The notes: a model not told the origin generated them from the sequence alone. Positions 9,247 to 23,527 are shown, counted from the stretch's first letter. The stretch: 39,913 bases of DNA from Magnetospira sp. (GCA_028282245.1 JANQIL010000080.1:1-39913); one strand, 5' to 3'. Numbers and translations are program-made.

Positions 9247-10801
9247 ATGGAACTCACGGTCTGGACATACGAGGGGCCGCCGCAGATCGGCGCGATGCGA
9301 ATCGCCACCGCGATGCGCGGGGTTCACTACGTGGTCCACGCGCCGCAGGGCGACACCTACGCCGACCTCCTGTTCACCATGATCGAACGCCGCGATCACC
9401 GACCGGCGGTCACCTACTCCACCTTCATGGCGACCGACCTGGGCGGCGACACCGCGACCCTGTTCCAGACCACCGCCCGGGCGGCGGTGGAACGGTTCCG
9501 CCCGCAGGCCCTTCTGGTCGGGTCGTCGTGCACCGGCGAACTGATCCAGGACGACCCGGGCGGCCTCGCCAAGGCGCTGAACCTGCCGATCCCGGTCATT
9601 CCGCTCGACCTCCCGTCCTATCAGCGCAAGGAGAACTGGGGCGCCGCCGAGACCTTCTACCGTCTGGTGCGCGGCCTGGCCGGCCCGACGGCGCCGCCGC
9701 CCGGCACGCCGCGCCGCGAAATGCCGACCGACCGCCGGCCGCGCTGCAACCTGCTGGGGCCGACCGCCCTGGGGTTCCGCCACCGCGACGACCTGCGGGC
9801 GGTGACCCTGCTGCTGCAACGGCTGGGCGTCGACGTCCACGTGGTGGCGCCGCTGGGCGCCGCGCCGTCCGATCTGGCGCGTCTGGGCGAGGCCGATTTC
9901 AACGTCGTCCTGTATCCGGAGGTCGCCGGCACGGCGGCCAGTTGGCTGGAACGCACCTTCAAGCAGCCGACCGTGCGCACGGTGCCGATCGGGGTCGGCG
10001 CGACCCGCGAGTTCGTGGCCGAGGTGGCGGATCTGGTCGGCGCCGATCCGGCTCCGGTGCTCGACGACGAGACCCTGCGCCTGCCGTGGTATTCGCGCTC
10101 GGTGGACTCCACCTACCTGACCGGCAAGCGGGTGTTCGTGTTCGGCGACGCCACCCACGCCGTGGCGGCGGCCCGGGTGGCGACCGATGAATTCGGGTTC
10201 ACGGTGGTGGGGCTCGGCACCTACAGCCGCGAATTCGGCCGCGAGGTGCGGGCGGCGGCCGAGCGACACGGCCTGGAGGCATTGATCACCGACGACTACC
10301 TGGACGTGGAGACGGCGATCGCGGCGGCGCATCCGGATCTGGTGCTGGGCACCCAGATGGAGCGCCATATTTCCAAGCGCCTGGGCATTCCCTGCGCCGT
10401 CATCTCGGCCCCCGTCCACGTGCAGGACTTCCCGGCCCGCACGGCGCCGCAGATGGGCATCGAGGGCGCCAACGTGCTGTTCGACACCTGGGTTCATCCG
10501 CTGATGATGGGCCTGGAAGAGCATCTGCTGATGATGTTCCGCGACGATTTCGAGTTTCATGCCGAGGCGGCGCCATCGCACCTGGCGGGCACCCACCGCG
10601 CCGCCCCGGAGCCGGCCGGCGCCGACGCGCCGGCCGCGGCGGCGACCCGGGACGAGGGCGCGGCGGTGGCGCCGGCCTGGGATGCCGACGCGGAAAAGGA
10701 ATTGAGGAAAATCCCGTTTTTCGTTCGCGGCAAGGCACGCCGCAATACCGAACGGTTCGCCGCCGAACGCGGACTGTCCAACATAACGGTAGAAACGCTC
10801 T

Positions 10802-10830
<29 letters not shown>
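9247..10830 (+). CDS. bchB: Dark-operative protochlorophyllide reductase subunit B
   Basis: This 527-residue protein is the second NB subunit. D36 ([10 protein letters not shown]) is the aspartate that completes the unusual 3Cys-1Asp [4Fe-4S] site shared with BchN. The fold is nitrogenase-like through about residue 440. An Ala/Pro-rich linker (about 445-480) then joins a C-terminal helical domain ([20 protein letters not shown] and onward) characteristic of BchB/ChlB. GAGGGG directly before the ATG is the likely ribosome site, with very short spacing. The last 29 bases overlap the start of bchH in a different frame, and both reading frames look real there. Confidence 0.97.
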
Positions 10831-15481
<4,651 letters not shown>

Positions 15482-15482
<1 letters not shown>

Positions 15483-16183
15483 TGCCCACCGCCTCCTACG
15501 AAAGCCGTCGCGGACAGTTGGAAACCTACTTCGACCGCACCGCCGTCGAGGCCTGGAAGCGGCTGACCTCGGACGCCCCGGTGAGCGGCGTGCGGGCCAC
15601 CGTGCGCGCCGGGCGCGACCGGATGCGCGGCATTCTGCTGGACTGGCTGCCGGCCGACTTGACCGGCAAACGGGTGCTCGACGCCGGCTGCGGCACCGGC
15701 GCCCTGGCCGTCGAGGCGGCGCGGCGCGGCGCCGAGGTGATGCCGGTCGACATCTCGGCCAGTCTGGTCGATCTGGCGCGCGATCGGGCGGCCGGCGAGA
15801 CGGCGCCCGGATCGGTCGATTTCCGGGTCGGCGACATGCTCGATCCGGCGTTCGGCACGTTCGACCACGTGGTGGCCATGGACTCCCTGATCCATTACGA
15901 CGGCGAGGACATCCTGCGCGTGCTGTCGGCGCAGGCGGCGCGCACCCGTGGCTCGATCGTGTTCACGGTGGCGCCGCGCACCGCCCTGCTGACCGTGATG
16001 CACGCCACCGGCAAGCTGTTTCCGCGCGGCGACCGGTCGCCGGCCATTCAGCCAATCAGCCCCGACAAGCTGGCCGAGATGATCGCCCGCGAGCCCCGGA
16101 TGGCCGGCTGGCGCTGCGCGCGCGGCGAACGGGTCAGCAGCGGTTTCTACATTTCACAGGCGATGGAGGTGATCGCCGAATGA
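15482..16183 (+). CDS. bchM: Mg-protoporphyrin IX methyltransferase
   Basis: BchM transfers a methyl group from S-adenosylmethionine to the ring C propionate of Mg-protoporphyrin IX, the step after BchH chelation. The 233-residue protein begins SYESRRGQLETYFDRTAVEAW, which is characteristic of BchM, and has SAM motif I VLDAGCGTGALAVEAA at 65-80 and acidic residues at the end of the next strand (VMPVDIS). It is coupled to both neighbours: a TGATG junction with bchL and an ATGA junction with lhaA. Confidence 0.96.
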
Positions 16184-17619
16184 GCGGCCGCGACACCAGT
16201 TTCGCCGGCCAGTGGCGTCAGATCGCGCCACGCTTCCTGCCGTTCGCCGACGCGGCGACCGAGACCCTGCCGCTTGGTCGGCTGCTCCGGTTGTCGCTGT
16301 TCCAGGTCTCGGTCGGCATGGCGATGGTGCTGCTCACCGGAACCCTCAACCGGGTGATGATCGTCGAGCTGGGGGTGCCGACCTGGCTGGTCGCCGCGAT
16401 GGTGGCGCTTCCGATCGTCTTCGCGCCGTTCCGGGTGCTGATCGGCTTCAAGTCGGATATCCACCGCTCGGTGCTCGGCTGGCGCCGGGTCCCCTACATC
16501 TGGTTCGGCACCCTGTTGCAGTTCGGTGGCTTGGCGGTGATGCCCTTCGCCCTCCTGGTGCTGTCGGGCGATACCCTGGGCGACGTGCCGGCGTGGTTCG
16601 GCACCTTCGGGGCGGCGGTCGCGTTCCTGCTCGTCGGGGCCGGCCTGCACACCGCGCAGACGGCGGGCCTCGCCCTGGCGGCCGATCTGGCGCCGGAGGA
16701 GGCCCGGCCACGGGTCGTCGCCCTGCTCTATGTGATGCTGCTGATCGGCATGGTGGCGAGCGGACTGGTGTTCTCGGTCCTGCTGTCGGACTTCAACCAG
16801 ATCAAGCTGATCCAGGTGATCCAGGGGGCCGCCGTGGTGACCATGGCGCTCAATCTGGTGGCCCTGTGGAAACAGGAATCCCGCAATCCGGAACTGACGC
16901 GGCCGGACAAGCCCCGGCCCGGATTCCAGGAAAGCTGGCGGGAGTTCTCGCGACACGGCCGCCCGGCCCGCCTGCTGGTCGCCATCGGCCTGGGCACCGC
17001 CGGGTTCACCATGCAGGATATCCTGCTCGAACCCTACGGAGCCGAGGTCCTGGGCCTCAGCGTCAGCCAGACCACGTTGCTGACCGCGCTGTTGGCCGGC
17101 GGTACCCTGGTCGGGTTCGCCTACGCGGCGCGCGCGTTGGGTCGCGGTAGCGATCCCTGTCGCCTGGCGGCGATCGGCGCCCTGTTTGGCGTGTTCGCGT
17201 TCATCGCGGTGATCCTCGCCGCGCCCATGAATTCTGCCCCGCTGTTCCGGGTCGGCACGGTGCTGATCGGCCTGGGCAGCGGGTTGTTCGCGGTGGGTAC
17301 CCTGACCGCGGCCATGGACCTTGCCGATCAAACCGGCAGCGGACTGGTGTTGGGTGCCTGGGGGGCGGTGCAAGCCACCGCCATGGGGTTCGCGGTGGCG
17401 TCGGGCGGCGCCATTCGCGACGGCGTGTCGCTGCTCGCCGATCAGGGGCTTCTCGGCCCCGCCCTGGTGACCGTCCACACGGGGTATGAAGTCGTTTATG
17501 TGATCGAGATTGGATTGTTGTTCGCGACCCTGGCAACGATTGGCCCTCTTGTCACCTACCGTCAGGGTGCCAAGCCCCGGTCGTCAACACGTTTTGGGTT
17601 GGCCGAATTTCCCGGTTAG
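16180..17619 (+). CDS. lhaA: LhaA, light-harvesting 1 assembly MFS protein
   Basis: LhaA is needed for efficient assembly of the LH1 antenna around the reaction centre, probably by delivering bacteriochlorophyll. The 479-residue product has 12 predicted membrane segments and family motifs: GTLNRVMIVELGVPTWLVA, FRVLIGFKSDIHRSVLGWRR and LEPYGAEVLGLSVSQTTLL. Its position between bchM and puhA matches Rhodobacter gene order (the F1696/lhaA position). The ATG at 16180 overlaps the bchM stop. It is paralogous to the transporter encoded at 1986-3341. Confidence 0.94.
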   Translation: MSGRDTSFAGQWRQIAPRFLPFADAATETLPLGRLLRLSLFQVSVGMAMVLLTGTLNRVMIVELGVPTWLVAAMVALPIVFAPFRVLIGFKSDIHRSVLGWRRVPYIWFGTLLQFGGLAVMPFALLVLSGDTLGDVPAWFGTFGAAVAFLLVGAGLHTAQTAGLALAADLAPEEARPRVVALLYVMLLIGMVASGLVFSVLLSDFNQIKLIQVIQGAAVVTMALNLVALWKQESRNPELTRPDKPRPGFQESWREFSRHGRPARLLVAIGLGTAGFTMQDILLEPYGAEVLGLSVSQTTLLTALLAGGTLVGFAYAARALGRGSDPCRLAAIGALFGVFAFIAVILAAPMNSAPLFRVGTVLIGLGSGLFAVGTLTAAMDLADQTGSGLVLGAWGAVQATAMGFAVASGGAIRDGVSLLADQGLLGPALVTVHTGYEVVYVIEIGLLFATLATIGPLVTYRQGAKPRSSTRFGLAEFPG

Positions 17620-17642
17620 CCCACCTGCAAGGAGGCCATGCC

Positions 17643-18467
17643 ATGTTTATCGGCGAAATCACAGAGTACATCGACGTAGCGCAACTCGTCCTTTATGCGT
17701 TCTGGATTTTCTTTGTCCTGCTCATCCTCTACCTGCGTCGGGAGGATCGCCGCGAAGGGTATCCGCTTGAAAACGACAACACGGGCGAGGTGGCGACCGG
17801 AATGACGTTCGCGTCCTATCCCGACGCGAAGGTCTTCCTGCGTCGCGACGGCAGCACCTATACGGCGCCCAGCGGCAAGCGGGACACCCGCGAACTGAAG
17901 GCCCAGCGCGCCGCGCCGTGGCCGGGCGCGCCGATCGAACCGACCGGCAACCCGCTGGTCGACGGCGTCGGGCCGGCGTCCTACGCCGAGCGCGAGGACA
18001 CGCCGGACACCAGCCTCGACGGCACGCCGCGAATCGTTCCGTTGCGGGTCGATCCGGCGTTCGGCCTGGCGCCCCAGGACACCGACCCGCGCGGCCTGCC
18101 GGTGAACGACCTCAATGGCGAAACCGCCGGCACGGTCGTCGACGTCTGGGTCGACCGGTCCGATATCCTGGTCCGCTACCTGGAAATCGAGGTCAAGGGC
18201 GCCCCGGCGGCGCGTCCGGCCCCGGCTCCCGCCAAGCCCGGCCAGCCGCCGCAGGCGCGCCCGATCGCCTCGTCGAGCATCAAGAGGGTGCTGATGCCGA
18301 TGACCGTCGCCACCGTCCGCAGGGACGAGGTGCAGTGCAACTCGATCCTCGCCCGGCACTTCCCCAACATCCCGGTAACCAAGAAGCCGGATCAGGTGAC
18401 GCTGCTGGAAGAGGACAAGATCCAGGGCTACTTCGCGGGCGGCGCCCTGTACGCCGAGGCCGTCTGA
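17643..18467 (+). CDS. puhA: Photosynthetic reaction centre H subunit
   Basis: The H subunit caps the cytoplasmic face of the reaction centre and supports proton delivery to QB. The 274-residue protein has one N-terminal helix (residues 11-31), the RREDRREGYPLE hinge, the beta domain with VVDVWVD and YLEIEV, and the C-terminal VTLLEEDKIQGYFAGGALYA. A Pro/Ala-rich segment at about 187-207 interrupts two beta strands and is absent from the Rhodobacter protein as I recall it. The H126/H128 region of Rb. sphaeroides corresponds here to a stretch without histidine, as in some other purple bacteria. GGAGG precedes the ATG. Confidence 0.96.
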   Translation: MFIGEITEYIDVAQLVLYAFWIFFVLLILYLRREDRREGYPLENDNTGEVATGMTFASYPDAKVFLRRDGSTYTAPSGKRDTRELKAQRAAPWPGAPIEPTGNPLVDGVGPASYAEREDTPDTSLDGTPRIVPLRVDPAFGLAPQDTDPRGLPVNDLNGETAGTVVDVWVDRSDILVRYLEIEVKGAPAARPAPAPAKPGQPPQARPIASSSIKRVLMPMTVATVRRDEVQCNSILARHFPNIPVTKKPDQVTLLEEDKIQGYFAGGALYAEAV

Positions 18468-18483
18468 GAGGTCGCGCGACACG

Positions 18484-19170
18484 ATGGACGAGTATGACCA
18501 CGAGCCGCTCCGGGGCTTGCCGGAGGAGCTCCCGACCGGGGAGCGACTGCTCTGGCAGGGAGCACCCAAGCGGGCCGCCATTGCCCGCCGGGCCCTGCAT
18601 GACCGCAAGATCGTGGTCTACTTCGCGATACTCATGGCATGGGCCGCCGCCGCCGCCTGGTCCGACGGGAAACCGACGGACCAGGTGGTGATGATCGGTC
18701 TGGTGCCGTTGGTTCCGATGCTGGGCCTGCTGGCCCTCATCCATTTCTATGCCTATCTGGTCGCCCGGACCACGGTCTATACGGTGACCACGCGGCGGCT
18801 GGTGTTCCGGTTCGGGGTCGCCCTGCCGCGCTCCTTCAACATCCCGTTCAAGGTGGTGCGGGCGGCGTCCATCAAGTCGTTCCCGGACGGCACCGGCAAC
18901 ATCTCCCTGGCCCTCGACGGATCGGCCCACATCGCGTATTTGCACATGTGGCCACACGCCCGCCCGTGGCATTTCTCGAAGACCGAACCGATGATGCGCG
19001 GCCTGGAGGCCCCCGAGGAGGTCGCCCGCCTGCTCGGCGATGCGCTCAAGGCGTCCAAGGAGGATTCAACCCCGAAGGTCCAGCCGACTCCGCGCGATGA
19101 CGCGACCTTCGAGACGCCGACCGACGAGCCAGCGGCCGAATCGCCGATGGCCCGCGCGACGGCGGACTGA
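18484..19170 (+). CDS. puhB: Reaction-centre assembly protein PuhB
   Basis: PuhB is a membrane protein needed for proper reaction-centre assembly in R. capsulatus. The 228-residue product has the expected form: an N-terminal LPTGERLLWQGAPKR segment, hydrophobic helices at about 42-60 and 67-93, then a PH-like beta domain (TTRRLVFRFGVALPRSFNIPFKVV to about 185). The C-terminal tail of about 40 residues is polar and low in complexity. It lies 16 bases after puhA in the standard puhABC order; the ribosome site is weak. Confidence 0.9.
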   Translation: MDEYDHEPLRGLPEELPTGERLLWQGAPKRAAIARRALHDRKIVVYFAILMAWAAAAAWSDGKPTDQVVMIGLVPLVPMLGLLALIHFYAYLVARTTVYTVTTRRLVFRFGVALPRSFNIPFKVVRAASIKSFPDGTGNISLALDGSAHIAYLHMWPHARPWHFSKTEPMMRGLEAPEEVARLLGDALKASKEDSTPKVQPTPRDDATFETPTDEPAAESPMARATAD

Positions 19171-19192
19171 ACCACCCCGGGGGAATCATTCC

Positions 19193-19651
19193 ATGGTCGA
19201 CCATCACGCCCAGAACAAGGTGCCCCGGGGCTTCATCATCGGGGCCGGCATTCTGATTCTGTTCGCGCTCGCCGCCACGTTGTTCAGCCGCACCGCCGAT
19301 GTCGGGCGGGTGGCGATGCCGCCGGCCGAGGTGGTGGAAAGCCAGTCCATCCGATTCGTCGCGCGCGGCGGCGGCTCCTACGACGTTCACGAACAGACCA
19401 CCGGTCGCGTGATCGCGAGTCTCGAGGCCGGCGAGGGCGGCTTCGTGCTCGGCGCCCTGCGCGGCCTGAACCGAAACCGCATGCGACAGGGGGTGGATTA
19501 CGAGGCCCCCTACGAGATCATCCGGTGGTCCGACGGACGCTTGACCCTGGTCGACCGCGCGGCCGATCAGACCATCGAGGCGGACGCCTTTGGACCCACC
19601 AACGCCGAGTCCCTGGCCCGCCTGCTGGACGCCGCGAGGACGACGGACTGA
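19193..19651 (+). CDS. puhC: Photosynthetic complex assembly protein PuhC
   Basis: PuhC is a small bitopic protein that supports formation of the reaction-centre/LH1 core. The product has 152 residues, with one N-terminal membrane helix (GFIIGAGILILFALAATLF) followed by an extracytoplasmic beta-rich domain with SIRFVARGGGSYDVHEQTTG and GEGGFVLGALRGLNRNR, typical of the family. The ATG at 19193 follows GGGGGAA and is chosen because the frame upstream of it lies within puhB. The final residues PTNAESLARLLDAA look family-like. Confidence 0.9.
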   Translation: MVDHHAQNKVPRGFIIGAGILILFALAATLFSRTADVGRVAMPPAEVVESQSIRFVARGGGSYDVHEQTTGRVIASLEAGEGGFVLGALRGLNRNRMRQGVDYEAPYEIIRWSDGRLTLVDRAADQTIEADAFGPTNAESLARLLDAARTTD

Positions 19652-19791
19652 GACGGCGAAACCGGGTCCGACGACGGTCCGTTGCGGGCATCCGAACGCG
19701 GAGGCATTGATCGAAAGGCCGGAATCGAGCACTTTGTGGAGGCCTGCGGCACGCGCGGGACTCCCCGGACCGGGACGCGGCCAGCCCCGCG

Positions 19792-20673
19792 ATGCGCGAT
19801 AATCGCGCGGAGAGCATCTTGTTCGAAATTGTCCTGACAGTTTTCTACGTGGCGTTCATCTGGTGGTTCAGCACCGGCGCCGTCCTGTATCTGGACGGCA
19901 TGCCGAAACGCACCTTCGTCTGGACCAACTCGGTCGCCACGGTGCTGTTCGCGGGATCCCTTTGGGGCCTCGCGTCGAGCGCCGACGACGCGACCGTGGG
20001 CGGTGCCTTCTGCGGCCTGACCAGCGGCCTGATCGCCTGGAGCTGGCAGGAAATCACCTTCTACACCGGCTGGATCACCGGGCCGCGCAGGACCGGGTGT
20101 CCGGACGGCTGCCGGGGCTGGCGACACTTCGGACACGCCCTGGGAATCACCCTGTGGCACGAGATCGCGATTCTGCTCAGCGCCGCCGTCATCGCCGTCC
20201 TGACCTGGGACAAGCCGAACCAGGTCGGCCTCTGGACCTTCCTGATCCTCTGGTGGATGCACGAGAGCGCCCGCCTCAACGTGTTCCTGGGGGTGTGGAA
20301 CCTGAACGAGGAATTCGTTCCGGCGCACCTGGACTACCTCAAGAGCTTCCTCACCAAGAAGCGGATCAACCTTCTGTTCCCGGTTTCGGTGACCGTCTCC
20401 ACGGTCGCCATGGTGCTGCTGATCCAGGCGATGCTGGATCCGATGGCGACCCACTTCGAGCGCACCAGTTACGCGATTCTCACGGCGCTGACCCTGCTCG
20501 CGCTGCTTGAGCACTGGTTCATGGTTCTGCCGCTGCCCTTCGCGGCGCTGTGGCGCTGGGCCCTCAAGTCGCACGAAAAGACCCGCGCCACCCTGGGCCG
20601 GGTGACCCGGCGCGGCCCCTGCAAGCGGCGGACGGTGCCGCTCGATGAAAACGTTTCCGAGCCCGCCGAGTAG
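19792..20673 (+). CDS. puhE: PuhE-type photosynthetic complex assembly protein (DUF3623)
   Basis: This 293-residue polytopic protein matches the PuhE/DUF3623 family: WWFSTGAVLYLDG, AWSWQEITFYTGWITGPRR, LWWMHESARLNVFLGVWNLNEEF and FERTSYAILTALTLLALLEHWFMVLP. In Rhodobacter, loss of PuhE alters the level of bacteriochlorophyll made; its reaction is unknown. The ATG at 19792 has no Shine-Dalgarno. TTG at 19819 has GGAG six bases upstream and would start the protein at the first membrane helix, so it is a good alternative start. In many relatives acsF lies between puhC and puhE; here there is only a 140-nt gap with no gene. Confidence 0.88.
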   Translation: MRDNRAESILFEIVLTVFYVAFIWWFSTGAVLYLDGMPKRTFVWTNSVATVLFAGSLWGLASSADDATVGGAFCGLTSGLIAWSWQEITFYTGWITGPRRTGCPDGCRGWRHFGHALGITLWHEIAILLSAAVIAVLTWDKPNQVGLWTFLILWWMHESARLNVFLGVWNLNEEFVPAHLDYLKSFLTKKRINLLFPVSVTVSTVAMVLLIQAMLDPMATHFERTSYAILTALTLLALLEHWFMVLPLPFAALWRWALKSHEKTRATLGRVTRRGPCKRRTVPLDENVSEPAE

Positions 20674-20695
20674 CCCGACCGAGGACCCAAGCCCC

Positions 20696-21289
20696 ATGCA
20701 AGATCATCCGTCCGGACGCATCGGTCCCAACGCCATCATCCGCATCGCCGAGGCCCTGGAGGCGGTCGGCGGTCGCGACCTTTCGGCGCGCATTCTGACC
20801 GAGGCCGGGTTGCCCGGCTACGTGGATGCCCTGCCCGACCGGATGGTGGACGAGGCCGAGGTCGGCCGCCTGCACGCGGCGCTGCGGGCCGGCCTCGATC
20901 CGGCGACGGCGGACCGGGTGTGCCGGATGGCCGGCCGGGCGACAGCCGATTACCTGCTCGCCCACCGCATTCCGAAGCCGGCCCAGGCGGTGCTGAAACG
21001 ATTGTGGCCGTCGGCCGCCAGTTCCATCCTGCTCAAGGCCATCGGCAAGCACGCCTGGACCTTCGCCGGCAGCGGTGCCTTCGCCGCCCACCCGGGCAAG
21101 CCGTTGCGCCTGGAAATCGCCGGCTGCCCGATATGTCGCGAACTGCGCGGGACGGACCCTCTGTGCGCCTATTACACGGCGACCTTCGAGCGCCTCTATC
21201 AGGTCTTGGTCAGCCGCCGGTCGACGGTTCGCGAAACCGCCTGCGAGGCGGCCGGGGCGCCATCCTGCCTGTTCGAGATCGTCTGGTAG
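20696..21289 (+). CDS. bchJ: BchJ, V4R-domain protein of bacteriochlorophyll synthesis
   Basis: BchJ was first named a 4-vinyl reductase. Later work assigned that activity to BciA/BciB, so BchJ is better seen as a tetrapyrrole carrier or accessory factor. From the ATG at 20696 the product has 197 residues. The C-terminal V4R domain has the cysteines C144 and C147 (AGCPICREL), C157 (DPLCAYYTATFERLY), C183 and C191. The N-terminus (GRIGPNAIIRIAEALEAVGG) is typical. An earlier in-frame ATG at 20645 would overlap puhE and adds low-complexity sequence, so it is disfavoured. It is the last gene of the bchF run, convergent with tam. Confidence 0.9.
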   Translation: MQDHPSGRIGPNAIIRIAEALEAVGGRDLSARILTEAGLPGYVDALPDRMVDEAEVGRLHAALRAGLDPATADRVCRMAGRATADYLLAHRIPKPAQAVLKRLWPSAASSILLKAIGKHAWTFAGSGAFAAHPGKPLRLEIAGCPICRELRGTDPLCAYYTATFERLYQVLVSRRSTVRETACEAAGAPSCLFEIVW

Positions 21290-21312
21290 CCCGCGCCGTC
21301 GCGGCGACCGTC

Positions 21313-22092
21313 CTAAGCCGCCTTTGCCGCGACCAGGAACAATCGGCGGAACGGGAACAGGGTCGTGCCGTCGGCGCGACGCGGATAGGCCTCGGCCAGC
21401 GCGGCGCGGCAATCGTCCAGGAAGGCCGACCGGGCCTCCATGTCGGAGTCGAGCGCCGAAAGATAGGGCCGCAGGGCGGTGCCGCGCGTCCAGTCGAGGA
21501 CCGGGTCGGGACCGTCCAGCACCTGCAGGTAATCGGTCTCCCAGATGTCCGGGCGGACTCCGGGGCCGGCCAGCAGATCGAAATACGCGACCGGCGACAG
21601 GACCGTGCGGGCCGGTATCGCGCCGCCGAGCCGGCTCCGCCAGCGGTCTCCGGCGGCAACCGCCTCGATCGCCCGGTGGGCCGCCAACTCGCCGAACCGG
21701 GGCACCTGCATCGCCAGAACGCCGCCCGCCGCCACCCCGGAGAACAGACGCGGCAGCAGGGCGGAATGATCGGGCAGCCAGTGCAGGGCGGCGTTGCTGA
21801 ACAGAAGGTCGACCGGTCGATCCGCCGTCCAGGTACCGATGTCGCCCAGGATCCAATCGATATCGCCGGCCTCGGCGCGCGCCCGGGCCAACATGTCCGG
21901 AGAGGCGTCGATGCCGGTCACCCGACAACCCGGCCAGCGTTCGGCCAGCAGGCGGGTCGAGGTGCCGGTGCCACAGCCCAGATCAACCGCCGTCGCCGGC
22001 GCCTCCAGATCGATCCGGGCCAGCAGATCGATGGCCGGGCGCAGTCGCGCCCCGGCATGGCGCAGGTATTGACCGGCGTCCCAGCGAGTCAT
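21313..22092 (-). CDS. tam: Trans-aconitate 2-methyltransferase-like SAM methyltransferase
   Basis: Tam methylates trans-aconitate, a spontaneous isomer of the TCA intermediate cis-aconitate. The 259-residue protein begins MTRWDAGQYLRHAGARLRPAIDLLARI, has SAM motif I AVDLGCGTGTSTRLLAERWP (about 35-54), GIDASPDMLARAR, SNAALHWLPDH and QVPRFGELAAHRAIEA, all in the order seen in Tam. It ends LFPFRRLFLVAAKA. The ATG overlaps the stop of the upstream kinase gene (ATGA), so it is the last gene of the four-gene run starting at 25755. The link to that operon's other functions is unclear. Confidence 0.85.
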   Translation of the reverse strand: MTRWDAGQYLRHAGARLRPAIDLLARIDLEAPATAVDLGCGTGTSTRLLAERWPGCRVTGIDASPDMLARARAEAGDIDWILGDIGTWTADRPVDLLFSNAALHWLPDHSALLPRLFSGVAAGGVLAMQVPRFGELAAHRAIEAVAAGDRWRSRLGGAIPARTVLSPVAYFDLLAGPGVRPDIWETDYLQVLDGPDPVLDWTRGTALRPYLSALDSDMEARSAFLDDCRAALAEAYPRRADGTTLFPFRRLFLVAAKAA

Positions 22093-23510
22093 CCTTCCGT
22101 ATCCCCTGAGTCGTCTTCACCGACCATCGGCAGCAGCAGTCGGAACCGGGTGCCCGACGCATCGCTGCGATCCAGCTCCACGTCGCCGCCATGGGCCCGC
22201 ATCACGTCGCGCACGATGGTCAGGCCGAGGCCGTTGCCGCCGCGCCGGGACGAGCCGACGAACGGCTTGAACAGGTTGTCGCGCACCCGTTGCGGCAGGC
22301 CCGGCCCGTTGTCCTCGACCAGCAGGGTGATCATTCCTTCGCCCGACGTCGCCGCGAAGCGGACCCGGGTCGCCCCGGCCTGCACGGCGTTGCGGCCCAG
22401 ATTGGCCAATACGCGGTGAAGCTGGATTTCGTCGGCCACCAGTTCGAGTGTCGGGTCCGTGTCGCAGTCGGCGGTCACCCGTCCCTCGCCGGCGATCACC
22501 ACCCCGGCCGCCACCTCTTCGAGCAGATCGGCCAGATAGAAGCGCTCGCGACGCAGCGGAATGTCGCGCTCGGCGGCATAGTCCAGGGTCTGGCCGCACA
22601 GGTCGACCGCGCGGTCGATGGCCTGGATCAGGCGCGGCGTCACCTCGCGCACCTCCGGATCGGCGCTGCTCGCCAGACGGTCGGAGACCAGGACCGCGGT
22701 GGCCAGGGAATTGCGCAGGTCGTGGTTGATCTTGGCCACGGCGGCGCCGAGCGCGGCCAGCCGCGCGCGCTGCCGCAGCGCCCCGCGCACCTCGTCCTGC
22801 ATGGCCGACAGGGCGCGCTGGGCGATGCCGATCTCGTCGCCGCGCCGGGAGTCGGGCATGCGTCCCGATTCGCCCTCGGGGTCGTCGCGGAACGCCACCA
22901 TGCTGCCGATGATGCGGCGCATCGGCCGGATCATCATCCATTGCAGGCCCAGATAAACCGTCGCTCCGGTCAACCCGGAGATGATCAGCGACAGGAGCAG
23001 GATGCGTTTCGAGTAGGCGAGCATCTCCTCGCGGAGCGGCCGCTCGGTCAGGATCACCTCCACGCCCACCCCGGCGGCGCGCGGCGATCGGCCCACGGCG
23101 CGCAGAATCCGCGGCTCGTCCCGCAGCAGGGTGCGCAGGGCACCGTCGATCCAGTACACCCAGTCGGTGCGGTCCATGTCGACCGTGTCGTCGACGGCGG
23201 GCGGCATGTCGCCGGCGAGGGCCACGAAATGCTGGCCGTCGCGGCGGATCATCACGCCGAGCGCCTCGGCGTGGAACAGCAGACGGTCGCGCAACGCCTC
23301 GTCGACCATGTGATCGGGCGTCGCCTCCAGGGCCAGCGACGCCAGATGCCCGGCCGCCAGGTGCTCGTGCAGATAATCGCGCCGGAAACGGGAGATCGAC
23401 GGCACGTAGATCAGGGCTTCGCTCAGCAGGATCAGCACCACGGTAAGGATCAGGACGCGGGCCGACAGACTGGCCGTGAAGGTGGGCTTGCGGAGCGGCG
23501 TCGCGGTCAT
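22089..23510 (-). CDS. Membrane sensor histidine kinase, orphan
   Basis: The 473-residue protein has two membrane segments (about 16-36 and 170-190) that bracket an extracytoplasmic sensor domain of about 130 residues. A HAMP-like region (192-245) follows, then a dimerisation helix with the phospho-acceptor H263 in KINHDLRNSLA. The ATPase domain has an N-box with N374 (NLGRNAVQAG), DNGPGL (400-405) and GGNGLGL (424-430). No response regulator is encoded in this window, so its partner is unknown. The signal is also unknown; I do not recognise the sensor domain. It lies 17 nt after the flavin oxidoreductase gene, and its stop overlaps tam. Confidence 0.88.
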   Translation of the reverse strand: MTATPLRKPTFTASLSARVLILTVVLILLSEALIYVPSISRFRRDYLHEHLAAGHLASLALEATPDHMVDEALRDRLLFHAEALGVMIRRDGQHFVALAGDMPPAVDDTVDMDRTDWVYWIDGALRTLLRDEPRILRAVGRSPRAAGVGVEVILTERPLREEMLAYSKRILLLSLIISGLTGATVYLGLQWMMIRPMRRIIGSMVAFRDDPEGESGRMPDSRRGDEIGIAQRALSAMQDEVRGALRQRARLAALGAAVAKINHDLRNSLATAVLVSDRLASSADPEVREVTPRLIQAIDRAVDLCGQTLDYAAERDIPLRRERFYLADLLEEVAAGVVIAGEGRVTADCDTDPTLELVADEIQLHRVLANLGRNAVQAGATRVRFAATSGEGMITLLVEDNGPGLPQRVRDNLFKPFVGSSRRGGNGLGLTIVRDVMRAHGGDVELDRSDASGTRFRLLLPMVGEDDSGDTEG

Positions 23511-23527
23511 CGGCGATCCGCGTCCGG

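Noticed and set aside
21290-21312. CGCCG-TCG-CGGCG as a bchJ/tam terminator
   Set aside because: The stem is only 5 bp with no T tract. It is too weak to call in such GC-rich DNA.
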